The translations under genes and the position numbers were made by a program. Positions 9,879 to 19,447 of a DNA stretch of 64,000 bases are shown here, one piece after another. The DNA comes from Lachnospiraceae bacterium (GTDB lineage Bacteria > Bacillota > Clostridia > Lachnospirales > Lachnospiraceae), in contig JAAUZE010000005.1 in NCBI GenBank assembly GCA_014804755.1, positions 124,001-188,000 on the forward strand, given 5' to 3'. Under the pieces are notes generated by a model. It had not been told where the DNA came from. It ran no database searches and was given only the letters and a program-made list of their open reading frames with translations. Numbering within the stretch: position 1 is the stretch's first letter; every line of letters begins with the position of its first letter.

Positions 9879-10571
9879 CTACTCCAACCCGCGTTTCTGA
9901 TATGCGGCTGCAAACAGCGCCGTAAAAACAAGCATATTGATCAAAACGATCCCGATCGAAGTCATTCCAAACTGACGGGTATTGATCTGTTCCAGCAGCC
10001 TGCTGATTTGCTCTGACCAGACAAATTTCGCGATTTTAGCAATGGTGGAATTAAACATAGACAGCATCGGCAGAAAGGAAAAGATCATCATGACAGGCAC
10101 CGTGATGGAGGTCGCCATCATTTGTGTCTTGCTGAAGATACCGACTGCCGCCCCGATCAGTAACGAGGCTAAAATTCCGACTGCCATGATCGTCATAAAA
10201 ATCAACGCCTCCCGCGCTTTGTAACCTGAGGAGGCACAGATCACCAATGCGCCGAGCATACAGGCGGCCCAGATATAACTGCCGATCCCCAACAGATATT
10301 CATAGGGCTTTACATTCGACATCAGCAGAACGCGAAGCGTATTTTTTTCTTTTTCCTCCGCGATAATGGCGGCAATACTTGTGAGCGGCGCCATTCCGAT
10401 ATACATGGTCGCAAACAGATTGACAAAAAAATGCTCCGGCATCCCGTCAATTCTGACTGCGCGGTTCATGATGAGCGTCAAAACCGGAAACATGAGAAAC
10501 TGGATCAGAACCGTTTTATTTTTTAAGGTATCTTTCAATTGCTTTTTAAAGATTGCTGCTGCATTATACAT
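9879..10571 (-). CDS. ABC-2 family transporter permease
   Basis: Membrane subunit of 230 residues with about six predicted segments: a first near residues 20-37, then TSIAAIIAEEKEKNTLRVLL (the coupling helix region typical of ABC-2 permeases), then four to five further hydrophobic stretches. It begins 1 nt after the stop of the ATPase gene, so the two are translationally linked. It is the last gene of the LytTR-DUF3021-ATPase-permease operon. In this operon type the transporter commonly exports peptides or protects against them; the substrate cannot be read from the sequence. Confidence 0.9.
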   Translation of the reverse strand: MYNAAAIFKKQLKDTLKNKTVLIQFLMFPVLTLIMNRAVRIDGMPEHFFVNLFATMYIGMAPLTSIAAIIAEEKEKNTLRVLLMSNVKPYEYLLGIGSYIWAACMLGALVICASSGYKAREALIFMTIMAVGILASLLIGAAVGIFSKTQMMATSITVPVMMIFSFLPMLSMFNSTIAKIAKFVWSEQISRLLEQINTRQFGMTSIGIVLINMLVFTALFAAAYQKRGLE

Positions 10572-10572
10572 A

Positions 10573-11421
10573 TCAATGAAGCCCCTTTCCCGTCAATTCT
10601 ACAAAAACACTCTCGAGTGTCGGTTCCGTGGAATGGATCGTCTCAATGGCGTCCTGCTCCAAATATTCTTTGATTGGTATCGCAGAGTCGCTGTTGTTAT
10701 CAAGGGTAACGGCTTCCCCGTTTTTCAAGGTGATCTGAAACCGGTTCAGATAATTGTATTTTTTGCAAATATCCGCAGGCTTCCCGCACTCTATGATCCT
10801 GCCCCCGCTTAACAGCGCAACACGGTCGCAAAGGTTCTGCGCCTCATACATATTGTGCGTCGTCAGAAAAATGGTCGTCCCCTTTTTCTTCTGTTCCGTT
10901 AAAACAGCATGCATGTCCCTCGTCGTAACCGGGTCAAGTCCCGAAGTCGGCTCATCGAGAAACAGGAGCTTTACATGATTCATCAACGCTCTGGCCAGGG
11001 ACAATCTGTTTTTCATTCCTTTGGAGAGCTTGGAAACGGCTGTGCGGCGGGCATCATACAGACCGATCCGACCCAGAATATCGTCGATCCGTTTTTTGGG
11101 AACATGGTAAAGCTCCGCATAGAATGAAAGATTATCGTATGCGGACAATCGTTCATACAATCCGAAATCATCCATCATCACGCCGATCTGCCCATGCTCC
11201 GAAGCGCCCAGCTCCTTTGTATCTTTTCCGAGCAGCATCGCATAGCCTTCCTCCTGCAAAAGCCGCCCCGTCAGAATCTTGATCAGCGTGGTCTTTCCGG
11301 CTCCCGACGGACCTAACAAGCCAAAAATCTCCCCTTCCCGCACCTCAAATGTCACATGCTCCAAAACCTGCCGCCCGGCAAATCCGATTGAAAGATTTTC
11401 TGCCGTCAATGCATGATTCAT
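10573..11421 (-). CDS. ABC transporter ATP-binding protein
   Basis: A 282-residue ATPase partner of the ABC-2 permease. It shows Walker A GPSGAGKTT, signature LSKGMKNRLSLARAL, Walker B LLFLDEPTSGLDP and the switch motif LTTHN. The SKGMK form of the signature and a C-terminal extension of about 70 residues are usual in the CcmA/BcrA group of drug- and peptide-export ATPases. Its ATG overlaps the DUF3021 stop by 4 nt and is preceded by AGGAGGGG. Confidence 0.95.
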   Translation of the reverse strand: MNHALTAENLSIGFAGRQVLEHVTFEVREGEIFGLLGPSGAGKTTLIKILTGRLLQEEGYAMLLGKDTKELGASEHGQIGVMMDDFGLYERLSAYDNLSFYAELYHVPKKRIDDILGRIGLYDARRTAVSKLSKGMKNRLSLARALMNHVKLLFLDEPTSGLDPVTTRDMHAVLTEQKKKGTTIFLTTHNMYEAQNLCDRVALLSGGRIIECGKPADICKKYNYLNRFQITLKNGEAVTLDNNSDSAIPIKEYLEQDAIETIHSTEPTLESVFVELTGKGLH

Positions 11422-11900
11422 TCCGCTTTCCCCTCCTTTTCCTTGAAACGCCGCAGCGCTTCTTCCATTCGTTTATTTTCAACCTTTTCCTTTACGGCCA
11501 TCACGAAATAGCTTCCGAGAAAGGAAAGCCCGAAACAGGCGAAGAACATCGCCCACGGCTGCCACATCCTTACAGGAAACCATCGAAATACCGCCACAAA
11601 TGCCGCAATGATCAGAATGACCGTAATCAGCATGCAGACGGTTCTCATCCAGATCGGCATATTCTTGATCAGAATATCTGTAAAAAACACAAACCGGACT
11701 CCTACGATCAAAGCGGATACACATAAAAACTGGAATGCGGTCTCGACCGGAACGCCCCTGTTTCCGAGTGCAAACATCGCAGAAATATCCTTGGCCGCAT
11801 TTCCGAACGCAAGACATAACAGATTCATGATCAGCATGGTAAATCCAAACACGATCAGGATCTGTCCCAAATAATCAAAAAAGGTTCTTTTTTCCTCCAT
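11418..11900 (-). CDS. DUF3021 family membrane protein
   Basis: A 160-residue protein with four hydrophobic segments (about 9-31, 57-76, 85-106 and 117-136) and a charged C-terminal tail rich in Lys and Glu. This layout and its place directly after a LytTR gene match the DUF3021 family. These membrane partners are found next to LytTR regulators and are thought to sense or modulate their activity; that role is inferred from gene association. It starts immediately after the LytTR stop and overlaps the following ATPase gene by 4 nt. Confidence 0.85.
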   Translation of the reverse strand: MEEKRTFFDYLGQILIVFGFTMLIMNLLCLAFGNAAKDISAMFALGNRGVPVETAFQFLCVSALIVGVRFVFFTDILIKNMPIWMRTVCMLITVILIIAAFVAVFRWFPVRMWQPWAMFFACFGLSFLGSYFVMAVKEKVENKRMEEALRRFKEKEGKAE

Positions 11901-12341
11901 TTATATCACCCCTAATCTCTTTTTCAATTCCTCGGCATACTGTCTGGATGCCATGATCTGTTCCCCGTTCGACATTGTGACACGGATTTTTCTGTTCACA
12001 TCCGCTTTCAAAGTCTGAATGCCCGAAAGACGGATCAAGCATGATTTACTCACGCGGCAGAAACCATATTCTTCAAGCTGGCGCTCTAATTCGTACAGAC
12101 GAAAATCCGACTCATACATGTCCTCCTCTGTGTATATAAAGCATGTCCTGTCTACGCTCTCAATGTAAATGATCTTTGCAATATCCAACAAATAGATTTC
12201 ATCTTCTTTTTTTGCCGTCAGCTGATGGTTCATCATCCGCAATTCCGCGATCAGCTTTTCCACATCGGGCGTTAGCTGCTTACAGGTAACGGAAATACTC
12301 ATATCCGCCGCTTTTTCATCCACATGAATCTCTATATTCAA
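11901..12341 (-). CDS. LytTR-domain transcriptional regulator
   Basis: DNA-binding regulator of 146 residues without a receiver domain. The C-terminal 100 residues are a LytTR domain: the block around EIYLLDIAKIIYIESV, then RLYELERQLEEYGFCRVSKS and the terminal ASRQYAEELKKRLG. Family members bind direct repeats and here probably control this four-gene operon, including themselves. The start is a TTG at 12341 with GGTGAG a few bases before it. Promoter elements lie at 12364-12391. Confidence 0.92.
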   Translation of the reverse strand: MNIEIHVDEKAADMSISVTCKQLTPDVEKLIAELRMMNHQLTAKKEDEIYLLDIAKIIYIESVDRTCFIYTEEDMYESDFRLYELERQLEEYGFCRVSKSCLIRLSGIQTLKADVNRKIRVTMSNGEQIMASRQYAEELKKRLGVI

Positions 12342-12363
12342 AATCTCACCGCCTTTTTATTTT

Positions 12364-12391
12364 ATTGTACTCCCGATCCGTTGTTTATCAA
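12364..12391 (-). promoter_or_regulatory. Promoter of the LytTR-ABC operon
   Basis: Minus-strand TTGATA (12386-12391) and TACAAT (12364-12369) with a 16-bp spacer, about 23 nt before the TTG start. Confidence 0.6.
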
Positions 12392-12438
12392 GCGCTCAGA
12401 ACATATCCTGCCGTTTTCGCGACATAAGATGCCCTGTT

Positions 12439-12981
12439 TCATCCCGCCCGATTTGCTTCACCGAAACGCTGAAAATGGTTGATCTCACGCTGGCGTAAGA
12501 AGCGGATCGGCTCGATGATATCCGGGTCGTCAATCAGGCGTAAAATATTCTCATAAGTGACGCGTGCCTTCTGTTCCGCCGCCATATCCTCAACCAGATC
12601 GGCGATCGCGTCGCCCTTCGACTGGAACTCGCAGGCGTTAAACGGGATGCCCCCCGCGGCCTGCGGCCAGATGCCGACGGTATGATCGACGTAATAAGGT
12701 GCAAAGCCCGACGACTCGATCTCATCCATCGACAGATCACGCGTCAGCTGATGCACAATTGTGCCGACCATCTCAAAATGCGCAAGCTCCTCCGTACCGA
12801 TATCCGTCAGCACGCCGGCCACACGCCGGTCGGGCATCGCAAAGCGTTGGGATAAATACCGCATGGATGCGCCCAGCTCGCCGTCAGGTCCGCCGTACTG
12901 GCTGATGATGACCTGCGCTGCTTTAGCGTCTGGTTTTTTAATATTAACCGGGTATTCCAGTCTTCTCTCATAATTCCACAT
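12439..12981 (-). CDS. cotJC: Spore coat protein CotJC (manganese-catalase family)
   Basis: Inner spore-coat protein with a manganese-catalase fold, 180 residues. It begins with MWNYERRLEYPV, and the helical bundle carries ferritin-like ligands in DIGTEELAHFEMV and in the C-terminal REINHFQRFGEA. Length agrees with CotJC, shorter than full manganese catalases. The ATG at 12981 shares one base with the cotJB stop and follows GGAGG at good spacing; the open frame upstream belongs to cotJB. Third gene of the cotJABC operon, expressed in the mother cell in known sporulators. Whether it has catalase activity is not settled by sequence. Confidence 0.95.
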   Translation of the reverse strand: MWNYERRLEYPVNIKKPDAKAAQVIISQYGGPDGELGASMRYLSQRFAMPDRRVAGVLTDIGTEELAHFEMVGTIVHQLTRDLSMDEIESSGFAPYYVDHTVGIWPQAAGGIPFNACEFQSKGDAIADLVEDMAAEQKARVTYENILRLIDDPDIIEPIRFLRQREINHFQRFGEANRAG

Positions 12982-13268
12982 TATGCACAGCCTCCTTCCC
13001 ACGGCAGCGGCATTGCCGCCCAATCCCACGAGGCGCCGTACATATCGACATCCGACATGGATAATGCACCATATTTCATCGCATATTCTCTTTTTAAGCT
13101 GTTTAAGAGCTTCTGATAGTGCCGCACAAAGTCCTGTGCTTTTTTATCATCCGGGTGCGTATCCGTATATAAAGTCATATCAATGACCGTAAACCCTAAA
13201 ATATCAATGTCATGCAGCATTTCGCACTGCTCCTTTGTCATCATGTTCTGGCAGTCGCAGTTCATCAT
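12981..13268 (-). CDS. cotJB: Spore coat protein CotJB
   Basis: A 95-residue coat-associated protein of the CotJB family. Visible hallmarks are the helical DIDILGFTVIDMTLYTDTHP block, the YQKLLNSLKREY stretch and the Trp/Gly-rich end WDWAAMPLPWEGGC, which is strongly conserved in CotJB. The ATG at 13268 is favoured by AGGAGG 5 nt upstream and overlaps the cotJA stop by 4 nt; a GTG at 13274 is the other option. It is needed with CotJA and CotJC for coat assembly in known relatives. Confidence 0.93.
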   Translation of the reverse strand: MMNCDCQNMMTKEQCEMLHDIDILGFTVIDMTLYTDTHPDDKKAQDFVRHYQKLLNSLKREYAMKYGALSMSDVDMYGASWDWAAMPLPWEGGCA

Positions 13269-13474
13269 ACGCACCTCCTTCCGGTAAACGGCATATATAA
13301 CTCAGGAAAGATGGTTCCGTTACAAAAACCATCCTCAAGATGCTCATAGGTGACAGCATTCTTCTGCCACGGTACATATGCCATACCAATCGGAAATTCG
13401 TTCACGCCGTCCCGGTTTTCACCAAAAGGACATTCTCTCATGAAAAGTTCTTCTCTCACGTCAGGTTCCTGCAT
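13265..13474 (-). CDS. cotJA: Spore coat-associated protein CotJA
   Basis: Small coat protein of up to 69 residues. The family signature is clear: FPIGMAYVPWQ, then TYEHLEDGFCNGTIFPEL and PFTGRRC at the C-terminus. The ATG at 13474 has no clear ribosome site; an internal ATG (residue 12, 13441) follows GAGAGAAGAA and may be the true start. First gene of cotJABC. A mother-cell sigma-E promoter is expected, but only a weak CATATAGT-like -10 is visible near 13490. Confidence 0.9.
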   Translation of the reverse strand: MQEPDVREELFMRECPFGENRDGVNEFPIGMAYVPWQKNAVTYEHLEDGFCNGTIFPELYMPFTGRRCV

Positions 13475-13520
13475 ATAATAGTTGTTACTGTACTATATGC
13501 GGGCATCGCACTCGGAGTGC

Positions 13521-13556
13521 AAAAAAAGAACTCCCGCATCAATAAACGGAAGTCCT
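13521..13556 (-). terminator. Rho-independent terminator of degV
   Basis: Minus-strand stem of 10 pairs (13547-13556 with 13527-13536, two G-U) and loop of 10 nt, followed by seven Ts (13521-13527). It lies 51 bp after the degV stop. Confidence 0.75.
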
Positions 13557-13607
13557 GTTTTTCATTTTTATACCATTTTTACAAAACACCACTACTGTGT
13601 TGTCTGT

Positions 13608-14477
13608 TTATCTGCCCTCACCCATAAAGAATAATGCGACCGTTCCCGGACCGGAATGCGCTCCGATCGTCGGTCCGATATGGTTGATCATAAAATTCTC
13701 AATGCCAAAGCGTTCCTTGATCTCATCTGCGACCAACTGCGCGTCCTCAAGACAGTCCCCATGGCTGATCAGCACGATGTCATTTTTATCCCGCCAGCTG
13801 CCCATCCTTCTTTCCATGTAATCGACAAGCGCATGCAGTGATTTTTTTCTGCCTCTCACCTTATCGATCGGGATGAGATGCCCCTCCTCATCCACGTTTA
13901 AGATCGGTTTGATGTTGATCATGGTGCCGAGCACCGCGGATGTCTTGCTCACACGTCCGCCGCGATACAGATGATTTAAGTCGTCCACCGTGAAAACATG
14001 CGTAAAATTCATCACATGCTCCTCAATATAGCGCGCGGTCTCCTCGAAGGATTTCCCTTCCTTTTGAAGCTGTACGGCGCGGTAAACGACCAAGCCCTCG
14101 CCCATGGACGCCGCAAGCGTATCAATGACCTTGATCTCGATATCGGGATTTTCCTCCATCATCTCGTTCGCGACCATATGCGCATTGCTGCAGCTTCCGC
14201 TTAAGCCCGATGAAAAGGAAAGGTAGAGCAGCTTTTTATTTTCCTTCAAATATTCCGTGAACTTCTCACGGAACGTCTCTGGATTGACCTGCGAGGTGGA
14301 AGGCATACTGCCCTCTCTTACCTTACTGTAAAATATCTTGTAATCCAAGTCATTATCTGCCGAATAGACCTGTCCGTTCAGTGTATAGTTAAAAAAGAAC
14401 AATCCTAAACCGTTATCCTCAATAAAACTCTGCGGAAGATCCGCCGTCGTATTTGTTATGATCTTAAAGTCAGACAT
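13608..14477 (-). CDS. DegV family fatty-acid-binding protein
   Basis: Cytoplasmic fatty-acid carrier of 289 residues. DegV/FakB proteins hold a fatty acid for phosphorylation by a FakA kinase. The N-terminus has the family's ITNTTADLPQSF block, then SFSSGLSGSCSNAHMVANEM (substrate-contacting Ser), GGRVSKTSAVLG and the C-terminal HIGPTIGAHSGPGTVAL block. The kinase FakA is not in the window. Start at 14477 follows GGGGGAG. It stands alone between the germination gene and cotJ, with its own terminator. Confidence 0.93.
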   Translation of the reverse strand: MSDFKIITNTTADLPQSFIEDNGLGLFFFNYTLNGQVYSADNDLDYKIFYSKVREGSMPSTSQVNPETFREKFTEYLKENKKLLYLSFSSGLSGSCSNAHMVANEMMEENPDIEIKVIDTLAASMGEGLVVYRAVQLQKEGKSFEETARYIEEHVMNFTHVFTVDDLNHLYRGGRVSKTSAVLGTMINIKPILNVDEEGHLIPIDKVRGRKKSLHALVDYMERRMGSWRDKNDIVLISHGDCLEDAQLVADEIKERFGIENFMINHIGPTIGAHSGPGTVALFFMGEGR

Positions 14478-14572
14478 GTTGCTCCCCCATTTTCGTATAT
14501 TGCGCCACGCGTTCTTTTTATCATAACAAATACAACAGAAAAAAGCAACTTACGTTTCGTTTATTTACTGCT

Positions 14573-15991
14573 TTATTTACTGCTCGAAAGCCGCCTCCTC
14601 GTCAGCCGCTTTTTCAGCGCCTTAAGGTTAAACGGCAGGATCGGATACAGATAACGGTGCCCCGCAAAGGTTTTATTCGTCGCAAGCGCGAGGATTGTGA
14701 TCGCCACACCGATGATATATCCCGGCAGATCAAACAGTGCCGTCAGGATCAGTGTCAGAATGCGCATAAATTTCATTGCGTAATCCAGCTCATAATTGGA
14801 CTGTGTATAATTCGCAATTGCTACGAACGCCATATATAAAATGACCTCCGCATTGAACCAGCCCGACTGCACGGAAAACTCACCCAAAACAAGACCCGCC
14901 ATGACGCTTAGCGGCGTGCTTAACATGGACGGCGTATGCACCGCCGCCAGCCGCAGACCGTCAATGGCAAGCTCCAGGATCAAGAACTGCCAAAAGATCG
15001 AGATGTTGGCATTTTCCTTCATCTGAATAAACGCAAAGGTCTCCGGTATCCAGTCCGGGTGCTCCATCAAGAGCATATAAGTCGGTGTCAGTAAGAACGT
15101 AAAAATCGCAATGATCCATCTTGTCAGCCTTAAATACGTTCCGGTGATCGGCGGAAAATAATAATCGTCCGCATCCTCCATGAGATCAAAGATCGTTGCA
15201 GGAAAGATCATTGCCGACGGGGAATTATCCACGAGCACGACGATATTTCCCTCCAAAATCTGTGCAGACGCCGTATCGGGACGCTCCGTAAAGCGGAATT
15301 TCGGAAAGGGATTTATCCAGCTGTGATGATAAAGACATTCCGCAAGGCTCTCCTGATTCATTGTCAGCGCATCCACTTCCAGTTCCGAGATGCGCGTGCG
15401 GATCTTATTTAGCAGCTTTTTGTCCACGCGGGAATTCATATAACAGAGCACAATATCCGTATGGGAGGAGCTTCCCGCCGTGCACATTTCCATACAGAGA
15501 TCCGTACTGCGGATCCGTCGTCTGATCAGCGCCGTATTAAAAACAACGGTCTCCACAAAACCGTCCTTGGAACCACGCAGCGCCTTGTCTTTCTCCGGCT
15601 CACCGACATCACGCGCCGGATAGGTACGCGCATCGATCAGGATCGCTCTGTCATAGCCGTCAATAAACAGCGCGAACACACCACTTAAGATCATGGTTTC
15701 GATCTTTTGTTTATCGTCCTCTAAATCCGCCTCGACATAGGGCATTTTTTCTTTCAGCATCCCCCATGCATCAGCGGGCATTTCGTCTTCTTTCACACTC
15801 AGAAAGTATTGCAGCATCTTCTGCATCGTGTCATCCTTGCAGAATCCGTCAATAAAGAAAAAGATCGCGTCCCTGCCGCCGATCTTGATTGTCCGGTAGA
15901 GCACATCAAAGCTTGCACCGACTCCCAGCTTTTTTTTGAAAAATAGAATATTATCATTGATATTCGTACTGATTTTACGATTATCAGGCAT
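14573..15991 (-). CDS. GerA-family spore germination protein, SpoVAF-like
   Basis: Inner spore-membrane protein of the GerAA/SpoVAF family, 472 residues, which takes part in the germination response. An N-terminal cytosolic domain of about 270 residues contains KLGVGASFDVLYRT and LEGNIVVLVDNSPSAMIFP, a hallmark of the family, then RLTRWIIAIFTFLLTPTYML and about five membrane segments, ending in a basic tail. The LGVG-SFDV opening is closest to SpoVAF-type members. The ATG at 15991 follows AGGAGG with 9 nt spacing; the longer open frame upstream lacks a site and is rejected. No B or C germination subunits are adjacent, so it is a single-gene locus here. Confidence 0.88.
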   Translation of the reverse strand: MPDNRKISTNINDNILFFKKKLGVGASFDVLYRTIKIGGRDAIFFFIDGFCKDDTMQKMLQYFLSVKEDEMPADAWGMLKEKMPYVEADLEDDKQKIETMILSGVFALFIDGYDRAILIDARTYPARDVGEPEKDKALRGSKDGFVETVVFNTALIRRRIRSTDLCMEMCTAGSSSHTDIVLCYMNSRVDKKLLNKIRTRISELEVDALTMNQESLAECLYHHSWINPFPKFRFTERPDTASAQILEGNIVVLVDNSPSAMIFPATIFDLMEDADDYYFPPITGTYLRLTRWIIAIFTFLLTPTYMLLMEHPDWIPETFAFIQMKENANISIFWQFLILELAIDGLRLAAVHTPSMLSTPLSVMAGLVLGEFSVQSGWFNAEVILYMAFVAIANYTQSNYELDYAMKFMRILTLILTALFDLPGYIIGVAITILALATNKTFAGHRYLYPILPFNLKALKKRLTRRRLSSSK

Positions 15992-16131
15992 AAAAACAGG
16001 CCTCCTTCCCGCACGCCCGCTGCAATGCCGCGGACATTCCTTCCCAAGAGTTTCCGCCCGGAAACTCCTTTTCTTTGTTAGGAAAGAATTGCCAAAAAAG
16101 AAGCCTTTTATACCATCTGATACCAACTTAT

Positions 16132-16566
16132 TTAGGATTTTCCCGTTGTTCCGAAACCTCCGCGATCCGCACCGGTCAGGTGCTCCACCACATCAAAGTG
16201 AATGCGCGGCTGATTCTCCATAATGCGGAACTGACAGATACGGTCATTGACATGAATCTCGGTATCGCGAACCGAATAAGCCGGCATGAACCACTGGTCA
16301 TTATCACCGCAGTAACTGCCGTCCACGACTCCCTGATGATTCGTCTGAATAATGCCGAAATTCTTAAAGGTTGAGCTGCGCGGAACAATATGCGCCTCAT
16401 AGCCCGCGGGCAGCTCCATTGCCACGCCGAGCGGGATCAGCTTGAATTCCCCCGCCGCCATCGTCACATCCGCAGCAGCGCGCAGGTCGATCCAGTCGGA
16501 TTTCCCGTCGATATAGTCGAGCTTTTCGATCGCATCGGTGAAATATTTAATCCTGATCGTCTCCAT
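16132..16566 (-). CDS. dut: dUTP diphosphatase (trimeric dUTPase)
   Basis: Hydrolyses dUTP to dUMP and pyrophosphate, keeping uracil out of DNA and supplying dTMP synthesis. The 144-residue protein has the five dUTPase motifs: [36 protein letters not shown] and the C-terminal arm RGGFGTTG. Motif 5 is slightly shortened compared with RGxGGFGSTG. It follows nrdG by about 50 bp that carry a hairpin (agaattcgctttgcggattct) and so sits in a nucleotide-metabolism group with nrdDG. Confidence 0.92.
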   Translation of the reverse strand: METIRIKYFTDAIEKLDYIDGKSDWIDLRAAADVTMAAGEFKLIPLGVAMELPAGYEAHIVPRSSTFKNFGIIQTNHQGVVDGSYCGDNDQWFMPAYSVRDTEIHVNDRICQFRIMENQPRIHFDVVEHLTGADRGGFGTTGKS

Positions 16567-16617
16567 AACCTTCCTCTTTCTATCAATAAACCCCAGAAGA
16601 ATTCGCTTTGCGGATTC

Positions 16618-17127
16618 TTATCTATAATTTCCACAATATAAAACCGGACGCTCGGCATTCCCCGAACGCAGCGTCGCCTGCACGTTAATGACACGCTGAT
16701 TGCTGCTTCCTTTCCACAGAAGCTTACTGTCCTTTTTATCCACTTCAAACTCTCCGTCCACAAGCACGTCAAGCTGCGCGACAATCGAGTCCTGATATAA
16801 ATTCTCCCACAGCTCGCCCGTGTAGAGCCAGATCGTTTTTTGCGGGAACCGCTTCTTGAGCTCCTTGATCAGCTCTCGCACATCCGCCTTGTTCGCCGGA
16901 TGCAGCGGATCCCCACCCGAAAACGTAACGCCCGTTATGTACGGCTTGTCAAGCGCCTCAAATAACTCCTGTTTTGCAGCGTTATCAAAGGGCAGACCGC
17001 CGTTTGCATCCCATGTCATGGGATTCTGACATTCCTTACAACAATGGTCGCAGCCCGCAACCCATAAAACAACGCGCAGTCCGTCGCCGTTTAACATATC
17101 ATCCTTTGTGATATTATGATATCTCAT
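16618..17127 (-). CDS. nrdG: Anaerobic ribonucleotide reductase activating protein
   Basis: Radical-SAM activase that installs the glycyl radical on NrdD. The 169-residue protein has the 4Fe-4S motif CDHCCKEC (C-x3-C-x2-C) near residue 26 and the SAM-binding FSGGDPL block, matching NrdG in length and order. It begins 16 nt after the nrdD stop, with AGGAG upstream, and is clearly part of the nrdDG operon. Confidence 0.96.
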   Translation of the reverse strand: MRYHNITKDDMLNGDGLRVVLWVAGCDHCCKECQNPMTWDANGGLPFDNAAKQELFEALDKPYITGVTFSGGDPLHPANKADVRELIKELKKRFPQKTIWLYTGELWENLYQDSIVAQLDVLVDGEFEVDKKDSKLLWKGSSNQRVINVQATLRSGNAERPVLYCGNYR

Positions 17128-17143
17128 TCCGATGTTTCTCCTG

Positions 17144-19333
17144 CTACATGCTCTTTCTGTCTTTGATCTCCGCCATTTTCGGATCGTTTAAGCGGCTGTC
17201 GCCATGCACACGGGAATACGCAAGATACCCGTTCATGCGGTCAATCTTCGTCAGATTCCTGCTCCCGCACACCGGACAAACATCCATGTCAAGCTCCTCA
17301 TGCCCACAGTCATCGCAGTAAGCAAGCGACAAATTCACACCCTCGTACAGCCCCATATCCATCGCGCGGCGGATGAGCGTCTTGATCGCCTCTACGTTAT
17401 AGTCGATCGGATATTTGACATACTGAATTTTTCCGCCATTGGAAAGCTCCCAAAAACGATATTCCAGATCCTGCTTTTCAATGGGCGTGATCTCCTCGGA
17501 AACATGGCAATGAAAACTGTTGCTGACATATTCCCTGTCGGAAACGCCCTCGATAATGCCGTATTTTGCGCGGAACTGTTTCACCTGAAGGCCGCAGAGA
17601 TTCTCTGCCGGCGTCCCGTAAATAGCATAGAGGTTGCCGTCCTCCTCCTTGAACTCATTGATCTTTTGATTGATATGCTCTAATACCTCAAGCGCAAACT
17701 GTCCGTCCTCGACAAGGGACTTTCCGTTGTAAAGCATCTGCAGCTCATTGAACGCCGTAATGCCGAAGCTTGCCGTCGCCGCCTTGAGCAGCGGCTTGAT
17801 CTTATCCCGCAGTCCGAGATGTCCGCCCAAAAAGCCGCCCTCACAGTACGCGAGCGGGTTGGTTGACGCACGCATCTCTCCCAAGTACGCATAGGTTCTG
17901 ATATGGAGCTGACGGATCAGATTCAGATAATAGTCAAGCACCTCATAAAAATCCCGGCTCTCCTGTCTCGCCTTCGCAAGGATCATCGGCAGATGCAGCG
18001 ATACGGCGCCGACATTAAAGCGGCCGACAAATACAGGCACATCCTTATCGTCCGCCGGATACATGCCGCCCCTCTCATACCACGGTGATAAAAAGGCACG
18101 GCATCCCATCGGTGAGATCACCTTTCCGTACTGCTTATACATGCTTGCCACATAGCCTTTTCCCGTCAGGCTCAGCCAGTCGGGATACATCGTCTTTGAC
18201 GAGCAGCGCACACCCGCCTCAAACACATCCTCCAGCTCTTTTCCCCGTCCATGAAGATTCTCATCATATAAGAAAACGATCTTTGGAAACAGTACCGGCT
18301 TTTTGCATTCTTTTTTACCCTGTCCGCCTCGTCTGACATCTAACAGCGTGATCGTTGCGAGCTTCTCAAACTGCTTTGTGCCGAGTCCCGCCGTCACCGT
18401 GATAAACGGGTAGTCCCCCCGGCTGCTCGCAACCGTATTGAATTTATACTCCCATCCCTGAAATCCCTGCTCAAAATCGCGCTTTAAGTCCTTCAGCGCT
18501 TCTTCCTCCGCACGCTCTCTCGCTATGCCGAGCGCCGTGTATTTATCAATATATTTTTCATAGGATTTCTCTGCGTAAGGCTCTAAGATCTTATCCACCT
18601 CCGGCACGGTAAAACCGCCGTACTGCTGGCTTGCAGCGCTTAACACAATATCGCCGATCACATCGAATGCCACGTCCAGCGTCTTCGGCTCGTTATACCA
18701 GATATTGCCCATCTCAAAGCCGCCCTTTAACACATTAGCGACATCAAACAGACAACAATTCATCGTATCCCGTCTGGCGCTCATATCATGCACATAGATA
18801 TAGCCGTCACGGCATGCCTGAATTTCCTCCGTCGTCATAAAAAACTTCTGATACAGCTCTTTGTTGAACTGATTAAAGATCAGACTGCGCTTTGTCGATA
18901 CCAGCGCGGAATCCGTATTGGCATTCTCCTTATCGCCGACATACATGATGGACTGGCTTTTCTTATATACATCGTCCATCATGCGCACAAAATCCTGTTT
19001 ATAATTGCGGTAATCGCGATAGCTTTTGGCAACAATGGGCTTCACCTGCTCCAGCGCGCTCTCCACAATATTATGCATGACCGGGATTGGGATCAGATCA
19101 TTGTCAATCTCGTCCACTTTATCGACCACATACTGACAGATCTGTCTGTTCTCCTCCTCGGAGAATTTTGTCAGCGCGCGGTATGCCGATTTGCCAACCG
19201 CATCAATGACCTTCTGCACGTTAAACGCTTCCGTGCTGCCGTCCTTCTTAATGACCTTCACTTTTCTTTTGGTCGTAAAAAGAGAACAATAATCTGTCTG
19301 CTCCTGTTCCTTCGCCTCATATGTACTGCCCAT
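17144..19333 (-). CDS. nrdD: Anaerobic ribonucleoside-triphosphate reductase
   Basis: Oxygen-sensitive class III reductase that makes deoxyribonucleoside triphosphates. The 729-residue protein opens with an ATP-cone (VKVIKKDGSTEAFNVQKV), continues with the catalytic barrel, and ends with the zinc site CDDCGHEELDMDVCPVCG and the radical loop RMNGYL, where the Gly is residue 702. The ATG at 19333 follows GGGAGG with 9 nt spacing; the longer open frame is rejected. Its promoter at 19474-19502 overlaps NrdR-like boxes, which predicts repression by NrdR. NrdG, encoded just downstream, activates it. Confidence 0.97.
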   Translation of the reverse strand: MGSTYEAKEQEQTDYCSLFTTKRKVKVIKKDGSTEAFNVQKVIDAVGKSAYRALTKFSEEENRQICQYVVDKVDEIDNDLIPIPVMHNIVESALEQVKPIVAKSYRDYRNYKQDFVRMMDDVYKKSQSIMYVGDKENANTDSALVSTKRSLIFNQFNKELYQKFFMTTEEIQACRDGYIYVHDMSARRDTMNCCLFDVANVLKGGFEMGNIWYNEPKTLDVAFDVIGDIVLSAASQQYGGFTVPEVDKILEPYAEKSYEKYIDKYTALGIARERAEEEALKDLKRDFEQGFQGWEYKFNTVASSRGDYPFITVTAGLGTKQFEKLATITLLDVRRGGQGKKECKKPVLFPKIVFLYDENLHGRGKELEDVFEAGVRCSSKTMYPDWLSLTGKGYVASMYKQYGKVISPMGCRAFLSPWYERGGMYPADDKDVPVFVGRFNVGAVSLHLPMILAKARQESRDFYEVLDYYLNLIRQLHIRTYAYLGEMRASTNPLAYCEGGFLGGHLGLRDKIKPLLKAATASFGITAFNELQMLYNGKSLVEDGQFALEVLEHINQKINEFKEEDGNLYAIYGTPAENLCGLQVKQFRAKYGIIEGVSDREYVSNSFHCHVSEEITPIEKQDLEYRFWELSNGGKIQYVKYPIDYNVEAIKTLIRRAMDMGLYEGVNLSLAYCDDCGHEELDMDVCPVCGSRNLTKIDRMNGYLAYSRVHGDSRLNDPKMAEIKDRKSM

Positions 19334-19447
19334 GTACGTATTCCTCCCAACCCCCGCAGCATTTTCGTAACTGCTGTCATTCCCGTTCTGTTGTTTCCGG
19401 CACCAGAACCCCTGCGGCGTATGACTTCCCGCTTGTTTACATAAAAC